From Macrosoma leucophasiata (taxonomy: Eukaryota; Arthropoda; Insecta; Lepidoptera; Hedylidae), in NCBI GenBank assembly GCA_036365455.1, contig JAWQUS010000008.1:18583501-18647500 (forward strand): a DNA stretch of 64,000 nucleotides, in the 5' to 3' direction. The position numbers were made by a program, and so were the translations under genes. Of the stretch, positions 55,901 to 64,000 are shown piece by piece (the first letter of the stretch is position 1; each line of letters begins with the position of its first letter). The notes under the pieces are model-generated. The model searched no databases. It was not told the origin of the DNA and was given only the letters and a program-made list of their open reading frames with translations.

Positions 55901-58312
55901 GGCACCGCACACACACGCCGCAGCGCGATGCCGGGCCGAACAAGCGAGCGAGACCTCCCCTCCCGCCACCGGCGCTGTTCCTTGCTTGTTTGTTTTAATT
56001 TTATTGACATACATTACATACAATATTATTATCATGTTTATACGCGTACGAAACTAAAAAAATCTAAATATATGGGGTTTACGGTACTGTATCTATGGCA
56101 ATACCTATCTTCTCTTCCATCAAATGTCCCAGCGAACGAATTTTTAGCAATGTTGCATTGGTATATTAAAATGATGAGCTAAGAAACCGGTTGTCAGGGG
56201 AACAGCTTCCAAATTATTTTTTATAAAAATTAACCTCCCTATAATTAATTTTGATTAATAATATTCGACTTGAGTACCTGATTAATAAAGACTGCATTCT
56301 TATTTTAATTTCAAATTCTAAATTAAATTGTATCATTCACTCATCTTTTTTTGTGTGCGTGTTGTGATTTGTTACTGAACTCGTCCTTAACTGCTGGACC
56401 GATTTTGATGATTCATTATCGTGTAGTGTGTTGAGAATGGTTTAAAATGCCCTTTTAACAATTTTTTTTTGTATGAATGTACTTAGTTATGTACATAGAG
56501 ACAGGACAGCGGATTTTGGCTTAATCCGCTAGTATTTTTATAATAAAACTGTAGAAGTGTAAATTAAAATGCGCGTTTCCGTGCTTCGGAGAACACGTTA
56601 AGCCGACGGTCCCAGTTGCTATAGATAAATAGCAGTCGTTAAACCTTGCCGCAGGCCATATGTTTGAAAACATCCGACAGCGAGTTGGCCACTAACCGTT
56701 ATCTCCACCAACCCGCATTGGAGCAGCGTGGTGGAGCTCCAGGCCGCTCCTCAAGAAGGGGAGAGACTCGTGCCCAGCAGTGGGACGTTTCAACGGTTGC
56801 CATTATTATATCATTAACTGCTTCAAGCGGGGCACTACTACTACGCTGGGGGTCCTGGGTTCGATTCCCTGGTCGGGGACTATCAGAGATGACTGTTAAA
56901 AATCCTTTATCTCTGGTTCTATTGGGATTTTTCCATTTTCTGAAAGTTTCCCAGTAGATACTTCGGAGTTTGGTAATGTGCCCGGAAATGGCAACAGGTT
57001 CGCCACCTGTTACATGGGCCAAAACGTAACCGGCGAGTCGTGGGTGCTTGCATGTATGCTTGAATGCATGCATTACCTCTACCTACCCCTTAGGGGATTA
57101 CAGGCGTGAAGTTACGTACGTTCTGCCTCTTCCGCTTCCTCATCCGCATCCTCTAAATTTGCGCGTCACAATTCCTCTTCCTTCTCCTCTTCCTCATAAT
57201 CCTCAACAACCCTAGAACTTTGAATAAAATGTAACATATTATTTTTATATTACGAATACTAATTTTAAATCACTTGTTTAGGACAGTTTGGATAGTAATC
57301 TTATTATCCAACAAGATTTTTTTATGCGAAATCTCGTTGTAGGAATTTTGTACACACAGGGAAAACGTACAGCGCATTTACAACTTTGGCCATACACTTG
57401 CCACATACTTATTTCAATGTTATTGAAAATAGAGAACTATTCTACTTTAATATTATCTACTATCGATATTGAAAGAAGAAAAAATAATAGAATACTAGTC
57501 AGTACTGGCTAGTGCAGTCTAGTGATTAACCAAAACCAAAAATTAAATACTGTCGTATTTTATTTTTGTTTTTGCTAATAGTTACTGTTATTTTGCAATA
57601 CGATCGTCAGGATGAATGCATCCGGGAACAGTTCGCGAAAAATGTTGCTAAAAGTGTTAGAACATTCAGAAAATTTTGACCAAGGTGATGACAGGATTGA
57701 CAGAAACTTTAAAATTGCTAGCGGAATCACAGATATGGCCGGGTTGTTTAGAATGCTATAAGAAATCGCATAAGAATATCTAAATTAGTGATTTTTTTCC
57801 TACAATAATTATGAACATCGATGTCAATATTTTGCTTACTGTATTTCCCTATACAATCTAAAATATCTAATTGAATATGTCAACCTACTATTGCAACCAT
57901 AAAATTACATCGATATATATAAAAATCAGAGATTTATTGGGTAAAACTTGGTTATTAATTTGTTTACAAATCATTATCGTCTTGTATCGCACCAGAATAA
58001 AAAACGGTACAAGTCATATTTGGTATGTATAGATTTGTTGTTCTAGAGTCCCGCATTCAACGTGTTAATAAAATTTCACCTTTTATATTGGTTTGTACAG
58101 CGATGTTGATCTTTTACGTTTAATGTTCACAGCAGCCTCAGCAACAACAGGCGCAACAACAGGCGCAACAACAGCAGCCGCAACAGGCCGGCGTGTACAA
58201 CTTTGGTGTGCCTGCAAGTGGAACACCCCAAGTACAATTTGTAATGGGCAGTGCACCAAATACATCAGCAAGAAGACTCAGGAAAGCAGTTCGCAGGACA
58301 ACACCGCGATGA
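43847..58312 (+). CDS. Nup153: Nucleoporin Nup153 gene model, 7 coding exons, complete
   Basis: Seven exons with matching phases give about 1,386 residues. Order of features: basic start; a short amphipathic segment (KVSGLLPTTITKWF, residues about 30-43) like the nuclear-envelope-binding part of vertebrate Nup153; a KKRK basic patch; SPFYPGRTTYGG (residues about 220); SARRIMDLLENYSSPL.EAKRI, matching the STARRILQSLEKMSSPL.DAKRI block; four RanBP2-type zinc fingers (W-x-C-x2-C-x10-C-x2-C) at about 461-480, 533-552, 573-592 and 633-652; FG/FGFG repeats; a Gly/Asn-rich block at about 1010-1171; and a C-terminus ending RRLRKAVRRTTPR, like the KIKTAVRRRK end of vertebrate Nup153. Known of the family: Nup153 sits in the nuclear basket, binds importins through FG repeats and Ran through zinc fingers, and is needed for nuclear import and pore assembly. 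It is divergent to fry, with about 9.4 kb between the first coding exons. Confidence 0.95.
45094..45187. repeat. short inverted repeat with CCTCTTTACAAGAA ends
   Basis: CCTCTTTACAAGAA and TTCTTGTAAAGAGG frame 94 bp, with an inner palindrome ATTATTCTT-GAA-AGAATAAT. A mini-MITE in Nup153 intron 1. Confidence 0.8.
45690..45790 (-). repeat. 280-bp repeat family, diverged tail fragment
   Basis: AACAAGCATTCAGTTCACATGCATAG and GACATCTACATGAA...GAGGGCAAAATGC, in Nup153 intron 1. Confidence 0.55.
45949..46073 (-). repeat. 280-bp repeat family, tail-half copy
   Basis: CATGCAGTTTACATTGATGT through TGATGCCTCTGTGCCGGAAA, in Nup153 intron 1. Confidence 0.85.
46240..46316 (+). repeat. possible retroposon 3' tail with A-rich end
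   Basis: GGTTGACTAGCAGAGAGCGC then GCAATAAAGAATAAATAAAT, the look of an old polyadenylated insertion in Nup153 intron 1. Family unknown. Confidence 0.4.
46913..47263. mobile_element. MITE with GGGGCCGTTCAAGTATTACG ends in Nup153 intron 1
   Basis: Ends GGGGCCGTTCAAGTATTACG and GAAGTAATACTTGAACGGCCCC, 351 bp. Subterminal CCCCCTTCCCC/CCCCACCCCCC tracts occur on both sides. Confidence 0.9.
47498..47731 (+). CDS. Nup153: Nup153 exon 2, amphipathic N-terminal segment
   Basis: Acceptor TTTCTTTTCAG, donor CCTGAT/GTAGGT; 78 codons, phase 0 at both ends. It encodes SFVKNVTSKVSGLLPTTITK then WFSSPS, a hydrophobic/amphipathic stretch followed by a Ser/Glu-rich acidic region (SDSSSEDEVPESP) and KRMRIGSPGR. 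This is the pattern of the pore-targeting N-terminus of Nup153. Confidence 0.9.
47833..48000 (+). repeat. 'AGGGTTCCGTA' repeat, left part
   Basis: TTTTTTAGGGGTCCACACTTC, AACACTTATAGGATCATTTG, TCTGTCTGTTTGTC and AATCAATGACCCAAGCAGGA. The matching right end (GTAAGTCCGACTCGCACTTGG) occurs at 50,055-50,078, past the mariner. Confidence 0.7.
48604..49897 (-). mobile_element. mariner transposon, decayed copy, in Nup153 intron 2
   Basis: A 1,294-bp element flanked by TA on both sides (48,602-48,603 and 49,898-49,899). The terminal inverted repeats begin CGAGGGTGGATCCAA; the match weakens after about 20 bp. Length and TA target site are typical for Tc1/mariner. The transposase frame on the minus strand is broken (see separate entry), so this copy is not autonomous. 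Similar copies are frequent in Lepidoptera. Confidence 0.96.
48671..49718 (-). pseudogene. mariner transposase pseudogene (D,D34D)
   Basis: The minus-strand reading starts MEKIEHRAVIKYLNKKGLSP and ends at GDYVEK, stop at 48,671; the span of about 349 codons is the family's normal length. Visible parts are a helix-turn-helix start with the WVAEF and SGRP linker, the first catalytic Asp in FVTMDESW, the second in FHHDNARVH and the third in YSPDLAPSDEHLF, with 34 residues between the last two (D34D). Breaks are a TAG stop at 49,422-49,424 and a frameshift near 49,140-49,175, between the first and second catalytic Asp. The Tyr usually following the third Asp is Glu here. Confidence 0.95.
50196..50484 (+). 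CDS. Nup153: Nup153 exon 3
   Basis: Acceptor TCCTTTACAG, donor TCTG/GTAAGA. 289 nt, residues 100-195 plus one base. Polar, with SPPNRSTFRKDTNFLSTPL and VTKKRKSLFDTSPEVYKM; the KKRK patch could act as a nuclear localisation signal (inference). Phase fits exon 4. Confidence 0.92.
50640..50795 (+). repeat. partial copy of the foldback-associated repeat
   Basis: AGTAGTGCCGGTAGTTTTATCGCAGGGCACTGCT and the ending TAGCTCGGTTGACTG match the repeat at about 1,978-2,095. It lies in Nup153 intron 3. Confidence 0.6.
50939..51636. mobile_element. larger TTA-flanked element in Nup153 intron 3 (698 bp)
   Basis: Ends CAGTCTTATTCATAAAAA and TTTTTATGAATAAGACCG with TTA on both sides (50,936-50,938; 51,637-51,639). 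The subterminal parts hold several TTATAG/CTATAA and TTCTATAAA repeats. Another MITE is nested inside at 51,242-51,439. Confidence 0.8.
51242..51439. mobile_element. MITE nested within the 50,939 element
   Basis: Inverted ends CGTTCCATTAATCGACCGCA / TGGTCGATTAATGGAACG. The interior is GC-rich with TGACGTTATTTATGACGTCA. Length 198 bp. Confidence 0.85.
51710..52054 (+). CDS. Nup153: Nup153 exon 4, conserved SPFYPG block
   Basis: Acceptor TTTTTTTTTAG, donor AATT/GTAAGT. 345 nt, residues about 196-310. It carries SLLGSPFYPGRTTYGGASSS, one of the clearest Nup153 signatures, and SARRIMDLLENYSSPLMEAK. A 152-bp MITE begins only 14 bp past the exon end. Confidence 0.95.
52069..52220. mobile_element. 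MITE next to the Nup153 exon 4 donor (152 bp)
   Basis: Ends CAGTATACAACAAGAAATAT...GCACATCGATC and GATCGATGTGCAATATTTCT...GGGTACTG. It starts 14 bp after the exon 4 end (52,054), making up most of the 249-bp intron. Confidence 0.92.
52304..52454 (+). CDS. Nup153: Nup153 exon 5
   Basis: Acceptor GTTTATTACAG, donor CACAGAG/GTAAAT. 151 nt, residues about 311-360: YKTQELHVPSIASILRLKQK, SRLMDTTSAARQIIASHSS and VPEFSPYPSQ. Too short for a long open-frame call but bounded by good splice sites with matching phases. Confidence 0.92.
52664..55562 (+). CDS. Nup153: Nup153 exon 6, zinc fingers and FG region
   Basis: Acceptor TTTATTGCAG, donor GGACAG/GTCAGT; 2,899 nt, residues 361-1327. Zinc-finger Cys sets at about 463/466/477/480, 535/538/549/552, 575/578/589/592 and 635/638/649/652, each with the Trp two residues before the first Cys. 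Between fingers 1 and 2 lies CIQC...CMTC (494-512) without the Trp. After the fingers come spaced FNFG, FTFGIP, FSFG, NIFGSP and FGFG motifs, a Ser/Thr-rich stretch, and the GN block at about 1010-1171. If the donor is ignored the frame stops five codons later (VSGY), giving a possible intron-retention end without the basic C-terminus. Confidence 0.96.
56340..56532 (+). mobile_element. Helitron-like fragment, nested in hAT
   Basis: The right end shows a hairpin GCGGATT-TTGGCT-TAATCCGC overlapping a terminal CTAG followed by T, the form expected at a Helitron 3' end. The preceding text (CTGGACCGATTTTGATGATT) is the insect 'accgattttgat' repeat. The 5' boundary is not certain. Confidence 0.45.
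56558..56792 (+). repeat. 5'-truncated relative of the 5S-derived SINE, nested in hAT
   Basis: It shares the body and tail of the element at 35,859-36,215: CGCGTTTCCGTGCTTCGGAG, the AAGCCGACGGTCCC region, GGAGCAGCGTGGTGGAGCTC and the ending GTGCCCAGCAGTGGGACGTT. The 5S-like head is absent. Confidence 0.8.
56815..57110 (+). repeat. tRNA-type SINE, second copy, nested in hAT
   Basis: Same family as 36,519-36,820 in the opposite orientation. The head has GGCACTACTACTACGCTGGG and a B-box-like GGGTTCGATTCCC; the body includes ATCCTTTATCTCTGGTTCTA and AACAGGTTCGCCACCTGTTA. Its A-box end is degraded. Confidence 0.8.
58133..58312 (+). CDS. Nup153: Nup153 exon 7, Gln-rich and basic C-terminus
   Basis: Acceptor TGTTCACAG; 59 codons then TGA at 58,310-58,312. 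It encodes a Gln-rich run (QPQQQQAQQQAQQQQPQQ), one FG-type motif (VYNFGVP) and SARRLRKAVRRTTPR, matching the basic C-terminal tail of Nup153. Phase 0 join to exon 6. A consensus donor (ATAT/GTAAGTG) occurs 59 nt after the stop, so the 3' UTR may contain an intron. The polyadenylation site was not located. Confidence 0.9.
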   Translation, partial: QPQQQQAQQQAQQQQPQQAGVYNFGVPASGTPQVQFVMGSAPNTSARRLRKAVRRTTPR

Positions 58313-59020
58313 AAAGGTGTCTTAAGTCGACTGTAAGGCATTATTATTCAGACTCAAGTGCAGAAAATATGTAAGTGTCCAATTATAATTAATTCATTAT
58401 GTATGTGAACCTGTAAGGAAGTCTATATGAATAGGATGTGTTGAAGATGGGCATCCTTTATGGTCGATATTAATGTTAAGTTTAGCTAATGTTAGTGGTA
58501 TTGTCATCTTATCTCAAGGTTAATTAAAAAAAATGAATATTTAACCAATGAAAAATAACTGAATATAAAAAATAGAGTAGTCAAACTAATTGTATGGGTA
58601 GTTTGCAAGCTATCTAAAAACATGAAAGGAGGTCTAACTGTCATATAATATTTATCGTCATTTAGTATTTTTTGTAAGTTGAAAAACAAGTTAGGTACTT
58701 GATACAATGTTGCATTTTATGTAACAATGATGCCATATATGTGTAAATATGGACAATTATTAAAAAGGAAACAATTTTCATTGACAACACAACATTGTTA
58801 CATATTTAGTTTAAACTGGTACCGGTATTCCTCTAGGGTACAATGATACTAAAGATACCAAACCATTTCTACATAGGTTCCCGTAACTGTAAAGTATTAA
58901 ACCAGGGAGGTTCCAACATGTTGGAAAACGTGAAATGTTGATTTATTATGTCTGTTTAAATTTATTTGTTCTAGCAGTATTGTAGCTAGCAGTATGTTAA
59001 AGACGTGTCATATTCAATTA

Positions 59021-59031
59021 ACCATCATCAT

Positions 59032-59123
<92 letters not shown>
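59021..59123. repeat. (TCA/ATG)n microsatellite, about 100 bp
   Basis: About 33 units of the trinucleotide TCA with one interruption near 59,031 (CATAATCAT). The frame over it is poly-Ile and is not a gene. Confidence 0.98.
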
Positions 59124-59222
59124 CTCCAGCCGATAGATGTCCACTGCTAAACAAAGCCCTCCCTAAAGACGCCCATGACAATGTTGAACGTCATTAGCCA
59201 CGCCACGTTTGGCAGGCGGATT
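59095..59222 (-). repeat. LINE/SINE 3' tail ending in the TCA microsatellite
   Basis: CATCACTCCAGCCGATAGATGTCCACTGCTAAACAAAGCC is the reverse complement of the typical lepidopteran retroposon tail (GTCCAGCAGTGGAC...CGGCTGATGATG). The adjoining trinucleotide array is probably its expanded (TGA)n terminus. Confidence 0.7.
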
Positions 59223-61147
59223 CGAAATGAGTAGAATAATTTACTTTATTGCACACCAAAAGTAATTGCATAACAATATTTTTGTAAGACCTGTGATACA
59301 AAGGGTGGCCTTTTTGCTAGAAGAGCTGTTTCTTGCAGGCAACCCAAACGTACCCAAAGTGAACAAGTAACTGAATTTCAAAAATGTTATTTCATTTATT
59401 CAAACTACGGATGGCATTTGAAATAACGAGACAAAATATTTACGATCCTGTTTAGGTTCGAGTTGGAATAGCTACAGATTTATAATTCTTAGGTGTTGTA
59501 TTTCGGTCATCATCCTGACTATCCAGGGCGCAACCAAATATAGGAATGAAGAAGACGGCCCATCCTTTATAACCAAAACAAAAATAAATAGTACTTAATA
59601 GAATTTAAGTGGGTGAAGTACTTGCTATATGAGTATATATGTATATTTGAAGAATATACATACGCACCTGTGGAAGAAAATAACTTGTAATGTAACATAT
59701 AAATTAGATTTTGTGACAAAACAAAAACTATTAATAGTATGAATGAAACAACCATCGAATTTATTAAAATTACGACAAGATATTGTTTTAGTAATATTTA
59801 GAAATATGTACATAATGTAGAAAAATAATGTTTTCGATAGTATAGGTACGCTAACTTCGAATCTTATTTAATTTAATAACAGACTTGGGAGCAACACTTA
59901 TTTATCGAAACTATCAAGGTGAAAATAAACAGTGTGTAAAAAATTATGAATAAATAATATGTAAGGGTGTAAATTTATATAGTATCGACAATCAAATGGC
60001 CAAGTATCGACATCTACGATATATTTATTTTCCATACTATATTTGTTTATTATTCCAATGTGAAAAAAAAACAATCTAAACAAACGGACTAGCGTGATCT
60101 CATACCTGTTGACGCGGCGATAAAAAACAAAGCCGCGCCGTAAGAGCGGAGCTCGCGTCAGCTGATCAAATACTATGCATAGTCAAGTTCCAGTTGGACC
60201 TTATTTTTATTGGTTTGAGCAAATAAAATTGGTTAATAATTACAGGAATAAATAATAAAGCACTTTTCCACCTATTTCGGATCCACGTACTTACGTAACG
60301 TAATTCGCGCATTATTCGCATAGTATCTCACTAACTGATGTCACATTTAGACCTTTTATATCAGGTACACTTTATGCTTACATGTGAAGTAGTCAGAAAT
60401 TCAACTTTCTATACGTAAATTATTGTGCATTATTCGTATCAACGCGTCGTGTAGTAACAAACTGAAACCATCCGATCCGACACCTACAAATTACACGAAG
60501 TGACTGTGCGGGTGACTAGGAGTAGATGAAGTAGATATCAGTGACGTCAAAACAGGGCTGTTACTTAAAACATTTGAGCAAAATTTTGACTTCGATTTTC
60601 TAATGAACTACAAGCTTATCAATTGCCTAATTAGCACTACTATATTAAAAATTATGGAAACAATAAACCTCTTTAGATTAATGTTATCATTCTTTTACAC
60701 GTTGTATATGCATTTAATTTGTTTCTCTAATGGTGTGGTTAAAATTGTGCATGAGAAAAGAGGGATGTTGTTTAAATATTTGAATGATGAATGTTGTGTG
60801 TCATATTCGTGATCGGTCAGTTCTTTTATTCTAGAATTAATACACAAATATAATTTATATATAAATAAATACACTAGTTCTTTATAGTCTGTGGACTCCC
60901 AATTAAATATTGTATAATTTCATCAACTTTTTAAAAAAGTTCAGTTTTTTTAAATAATTATTTACCGTCTACTAGACACCAGTGAGCAAAGTTTTGTCTT
61001 CCTTGAATTTACCATCTCTGTGGTGTGCATATACTGTCGCACGTCAACGTCGATAAATGTTTGGGAACACTAGAGATCCTACTTATTTCGTTAATCTTCT
61101 AGACAAATAAGCACACTTTTGTTGTCAAAACACAATATTTGATAATA

Positions 61148-62103
61148 AGAAAGTGGTAGTAAAGCTCTGGTGACCGAGCTCGAGAATGATAGAAAATGAA
61201 AGTCCTCCGATGATGCGTGTCAATTTCGTGGTTTCTCAGGGGTGCTGATTGCGAAAATGACGTCTTGTTTCAGATCCAAGGTGGCATAAGCACCCATATC
61301 ACATTTTGGAAAAATAATTGTGTCCGTCATCTAGATCTGAAAAAAGAAATCATTTTCGTAATCAGTACCTAAAAAAAAGTGTTTGCCATCTTGGATTTGA
61401 AAACAGATGTAAAGGAGATGTTGCAAAAATGTATGGACCTTCGGCCATGTATTGTACACTATATCATTAAACAGGCAAAATCAATATAAAAACGTTTTTT
61501 GCTGCATATTTTCACTTATTTAGCTTTGTTTGCAATTACAAAACATTATTTGCAGTTAGAATTGCAACTCAAAACCAACATGCGAATATGGCGGGCGATG
61601 TCATTTTGACATTTTCATTTTTTAAATTGTATTTTGATTATATAGTACTTGAAGAAAAAAAGTAATATCTTCTAAATACTGTCGAAATTTATTGATCTCA
61701 AACGTCGGCTGTATCGCCGCCATGTTGAACATGGTTGAAAATGATAAAATCGTTTGAATTAAATGTGGTTGTAACTCTAAAATATATTCTTGAATAAATT
61801 AATTGTATTTTTTACGGATTCTTCTTTAATTTACCCATTTTTTGAGGACGTGTACGAACCAGAGCCCAGCTCGCAACACCTCCTTTTCGTAATCAGCATC
61901 CCAAGACCTCGAAATTGGCACCCATATCACATTTTCGAAAAATAATTATGTACGCTATCTTGGATTCGAAAAAAGTTTTGATTTGACAAGGAACCTCGAA
62001 ATTGACACCAAGATTACTCGCATACCATCATCATTTACAGTACCATTTAGCTGAACATAAATTGGAAAATTCTGTGGTGCTTACGCCCTGGAGCTCTACC
62101 ACT
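61148..62103. mobile_element. ~950-bp element with GTGGTAGAGCTC-type inverted ends
   Basis: The left end AGTGGTAGTAAAGCTCTGGTGA and the reverse complement of the right end (AGTGGTAGAGCTCCAGGGCG) match. The interior has repeated phrases: CACCCATATCACATTTTGGA (about 61,292) and CACCCATATCACATTTTCGA (about 61,920); TTCGTAATCAG occurs twice. No coding frame was seen. The ends resemble the head of the 280-bp repeat, suggesting it is the head of a larger family. Confidence 0.55.
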
Positions 62104-62194
62104 GTATATTAGCACCTTACCGGAATATGATAGCGGTAGACATGGAAATTTCCATTCACTGGTACGTGAAATAGGTAATATGGAGGTGTTCACG

Positions 62195-62285
62195 AATTTG
62201 AGCTCGTTCATTAGAGCTCTATCACCGTATATTACCACCGAACAAAATAGTGGTGGACACTGCCACCTCGCGGCAGGTACATAAA
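62195..62285 (-). repeat. GAGCTC-head fragment near the 950-bp element
   Basis: GAGCTCGTTCATTAGAGCTC then TATCACCGTATATTACCACC and GTGGACACTGCC; a further head-like piece beside the 61,148-62,103 element. Confidence 0.4.
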
Positions 62286-63712
62286 TTAAGTCCATATAAT
62301 ATTCAATTTTAAAAATAGACTGCTCGTGACTTTTTATTACATAATATAATAGGGACATACAACGTGTAATGGGAATAACGCATAAACGCTCCAGTTAGAA
62401 AATCGAGATATAACCATATTACATAAACCGAAATTACATGTATACCTATATGTTTTAAGTATTTTTTATTTATGAAATAAGTTGTCCTCAATTTGTACGA
62501 ACAGTATGCACATCCTACGCATGCATTACTTACTCAACCTACAGCTGCACATAAAACACAAACCTAGTCACACACGCACACTGTCGCAATGTGATATAGC
62601 GTAACCTGCGCAACACTAATTTAACACTCGCTAGTAATAAGATTGATTTTTCGCTATTTTAATTATAATGAAGTCCATGTCTTAACGAGTTCTATTGACT
62701 ATGCACCAAAATGAGTGACCATAATTTACTTAATTGTATTTAATTTTGAGATAAAACATAAATTATATTAAAAGTACCAGAAATCGATTCGGTTATCGAT
62801 TTGGAACATGCTGCTTTCAGGGTGTGCGTTTTTTTACACTACACGACACAGTACTGTTTTGATATGTGGTGCGTGGCTGTCCATGGAAGTTGCAAGCTAC
62901 ATTAAAACAAATGCATTCATGTATACTAATTGTTAAGTGTAAGAAACATCGCAGGTCGATGCATTTATTTTTTTATGATAATGATTTTTTAAGTTGTGAT
63001 GAAATGAGAAGCTTCTTTGAAATCTCCAATGGAAGCTTAAGGAACAAAAATAAAATGCAATGTCATAATCGGAATTAGAATCCACAATTACACGAAAAAC
63101 ATAAGACGCCTAAAAAATGTAGTTTGTTGTAAACAGATATTTGGATTTTGTCACAGAACTTTAAATATTTATGTTCAATATAAAAGTCAAATTTTCCTCC
63201 TCTTCACACAATTATTCTTTATAAATTGATGGCGTCTATGTATGAATTAACTAAAAGAGTCGTCATATTGTGGCCGAAGGCATCTATATGATGCTCCTGA
63301 CGAATTAATAAAACTTTTGTTGGAAGAAACTAACCTCACCTTTCATGTTTTTAGATATACATATGGTATTAGTGCGCAGATTCTATGCTCTTATTTTCTT
63401 GGTAAAATGATACATGTTGTGATGTTCAGTATTAGCAAACGCAATATTGTACTACCAGGAAGTCCGGTGATACATATAAGCACTTTGAGCGGTAATAAAA
63501 TCTATATTCGATTGATTTTCGGGTGACCGGTGAGTTCCCTGTGCATATGATGGACTTAGGGATCACGGCTGAATCCAACTCTTTGTAAATATTGTTTGTT
63601 TTTTTACGAACTTACTTTCGTCTCAGTTTATTGAGAAAATCATAACCGTTGTTTGTAAAACAAAACATCAATCGGGCACGCTTTCATTTTAATAATTTAA
63701 CTGTGTATTATT

Positions 63713-63759
63713 ATTTGATGCGCTTCCGCTACTATGACAGTAGCTGAAGCGCATCAAAT
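63713..63759. repeat. 21-bp-arm hairpin
   Basis: ATTTGATGCGCTTCCGCTACT, loop ATGAC, AGTAGCTGAAGCGCATCAAAT; one mismatch in 21 pairs. Confidence 0.93.
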
Positions 63760-63894
63760 TAGCTATTTTTTGTGTTTATTTTTAATCCGTAAAATGTAGG
63801 TTAGATTATTTTATGTATAATTTTTTAAGGCAATTTATTTTCTAAAAGTTATGAGAATTTACATAAAAGTAAATAAAGTAAAAGACTGAATAAA

Positions 63895-64000
63895 TGATGG
63901 AGCTCGGCCGTTACCTACATAATGTACTTGCCAATGAATGGTAATCTTCGGCACGTTCATCTTCTAGTCAGGTGATAATAACCCTGTAATTTCCAGCACA
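63895..64000 (+). repeat. 280-bp repeat family, copy cut by right edge
   Basis: ATGGAGCTCGGCCGTTACCT, CAATGAATGGTAATCTTCGG and ACCCTGTAATTTCCAGCACA, running off the window. Confidence 0.8.

Larger units (their letters stand above)
55716..57222. mobile_element. non-autonomous hAT element with 8-bp TSD in Nup153 intron 6
   Basis: The element at 55,724-57,214 has perfect 17-bp inverted ends (TAGGGTTGTTGAGGATT) and sits between perfect 8-bp direct repeats GAACTTTG (55,716-55,723 and 57,215-57,222). TIRs starting TAGGG and 8-bp duplications are diagnostic for the hAT superfamily. Subterminal regions on both sides are rich in CCTC/TTCCGC repeats, as expected for hAT transposase binding. No transposase frame is present. 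The interior carries a Helitron-like end (to 56,532), a truncated 5S-SINE relative (56,558-56,792) and a tRNA-type SINE (about 56,815-57,110). Confidence 0.92.
58313..63894. other. Nup153 3' flank; no gene recognised
   Basis: It contains the presumed Nup153 3' UTR, the TCA microsatellite with LINE tail, and the 950-bp inverted-ended element. AATAAA occurs at about 60,247 and 60,255, and an ATTAAA at about 58,757. Open frames near 60,603-60,812 and 62,866-63,078 show no recognisable domain. Confidence 0.55.

Noticed and set aside
55694..56035. 113-codon Glu-rich frame on the minus strand
   Set aside because: The Glu-rich run is the complement of hAT subterminal CCTC/TTCC repeats and the frame crosses the element boundary, so it is not a gene.
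58994..59197. Frame with a long poly-isoleucine run
   Set aside because: Translation of the TCA microsatellite.
63713..63759. microRNA precursor
   Set aside because: A 5-nt loop and no extended lower stem; kept only as a hairpin.

Overview
The window reads as nuclear DNA of a lepidopteran insect (moth or butterfly). It is AT-rich, has short conserved exons with canonical GT/AG junctions scattered through introns, and is crowded with interspersed repeats of lepidopteran style: a mariner copy, many MITEs, tRNA- and 5S-derived SINEs, Helitron-like ends carrying the CCGTGCGAAGCCGGGGCGGG motif, and LINE/SINE tails ending in CCAGCAGTGGGACGT. No bacterial, organellar or CRISPR features were seen.

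Two real genes were found, divergently arranged. On the minus strand, 22 phase-consistent exons between 34,458 and 12,542 encode about the first 1,366 residues of Furry (Fry), the giant HEAT/armadillo-type scaffold that works with NDR/Tricornered kinases and Mob proteins. The rest of Fry (family total near 3,000 residues or more) was not found in 1-12,541, so a long intron probably runs off the left edge. On the plus strand, seven exons between 43,847 and 58,312 encode a complete Nup153-type nucleoporin of about 1,386 residues. It has an N-terminal basic/amphipathic region, the conserved SPFYPG..TYGG segment, four RanBP2-type zinc fingers plus a degenerate fifth Cys4 unit, FG repeats, an unusual Gly/Asn pentad-repeat block, and a basic RR..KAVRR C-terminus.

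Layout: 1-12,541 is repeats and probable fry intron. 12,542-34,458 is fry with repeat-filled introns. 34,459-43,757 is the gap between the two gene starts, with a 5S-derived SINE with perfect 11-bp target duplication, a tRNA-type SINE with 12-bp target duplication, MITEs, and a decayed LINE reverse transcriptase. 43,758-58,312 is Nup153, whose introns hold a GGGGCCG-ended MITE, a broken mariner, a MITE-within-MITE, a MITE 14 bp past a splice donor, and a non-autonomous hAT element (perfect 17-bp TIRs, perfect 8-bp TSD) that has collected other repeats. 58,313-64,000 holds a TCA microsatellite, a LINE tail, a ~950-bp inverted-ended element and unassigned sequence.

The most unusual observations are a phase-compatible unannotated exon candidate in a 7.4-kb fry intron, the period-5 GN block in Nup153, an inverted pair of tRNA-like modules, and a ~280-bp interspersed repeat present in more than a dozen whole or partial copies. 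No clearly new biological system was found; the novelty is mainly in gene structure and repeat architecture. All identifications rest on reading the sequence and on remembered family features, with no database search.
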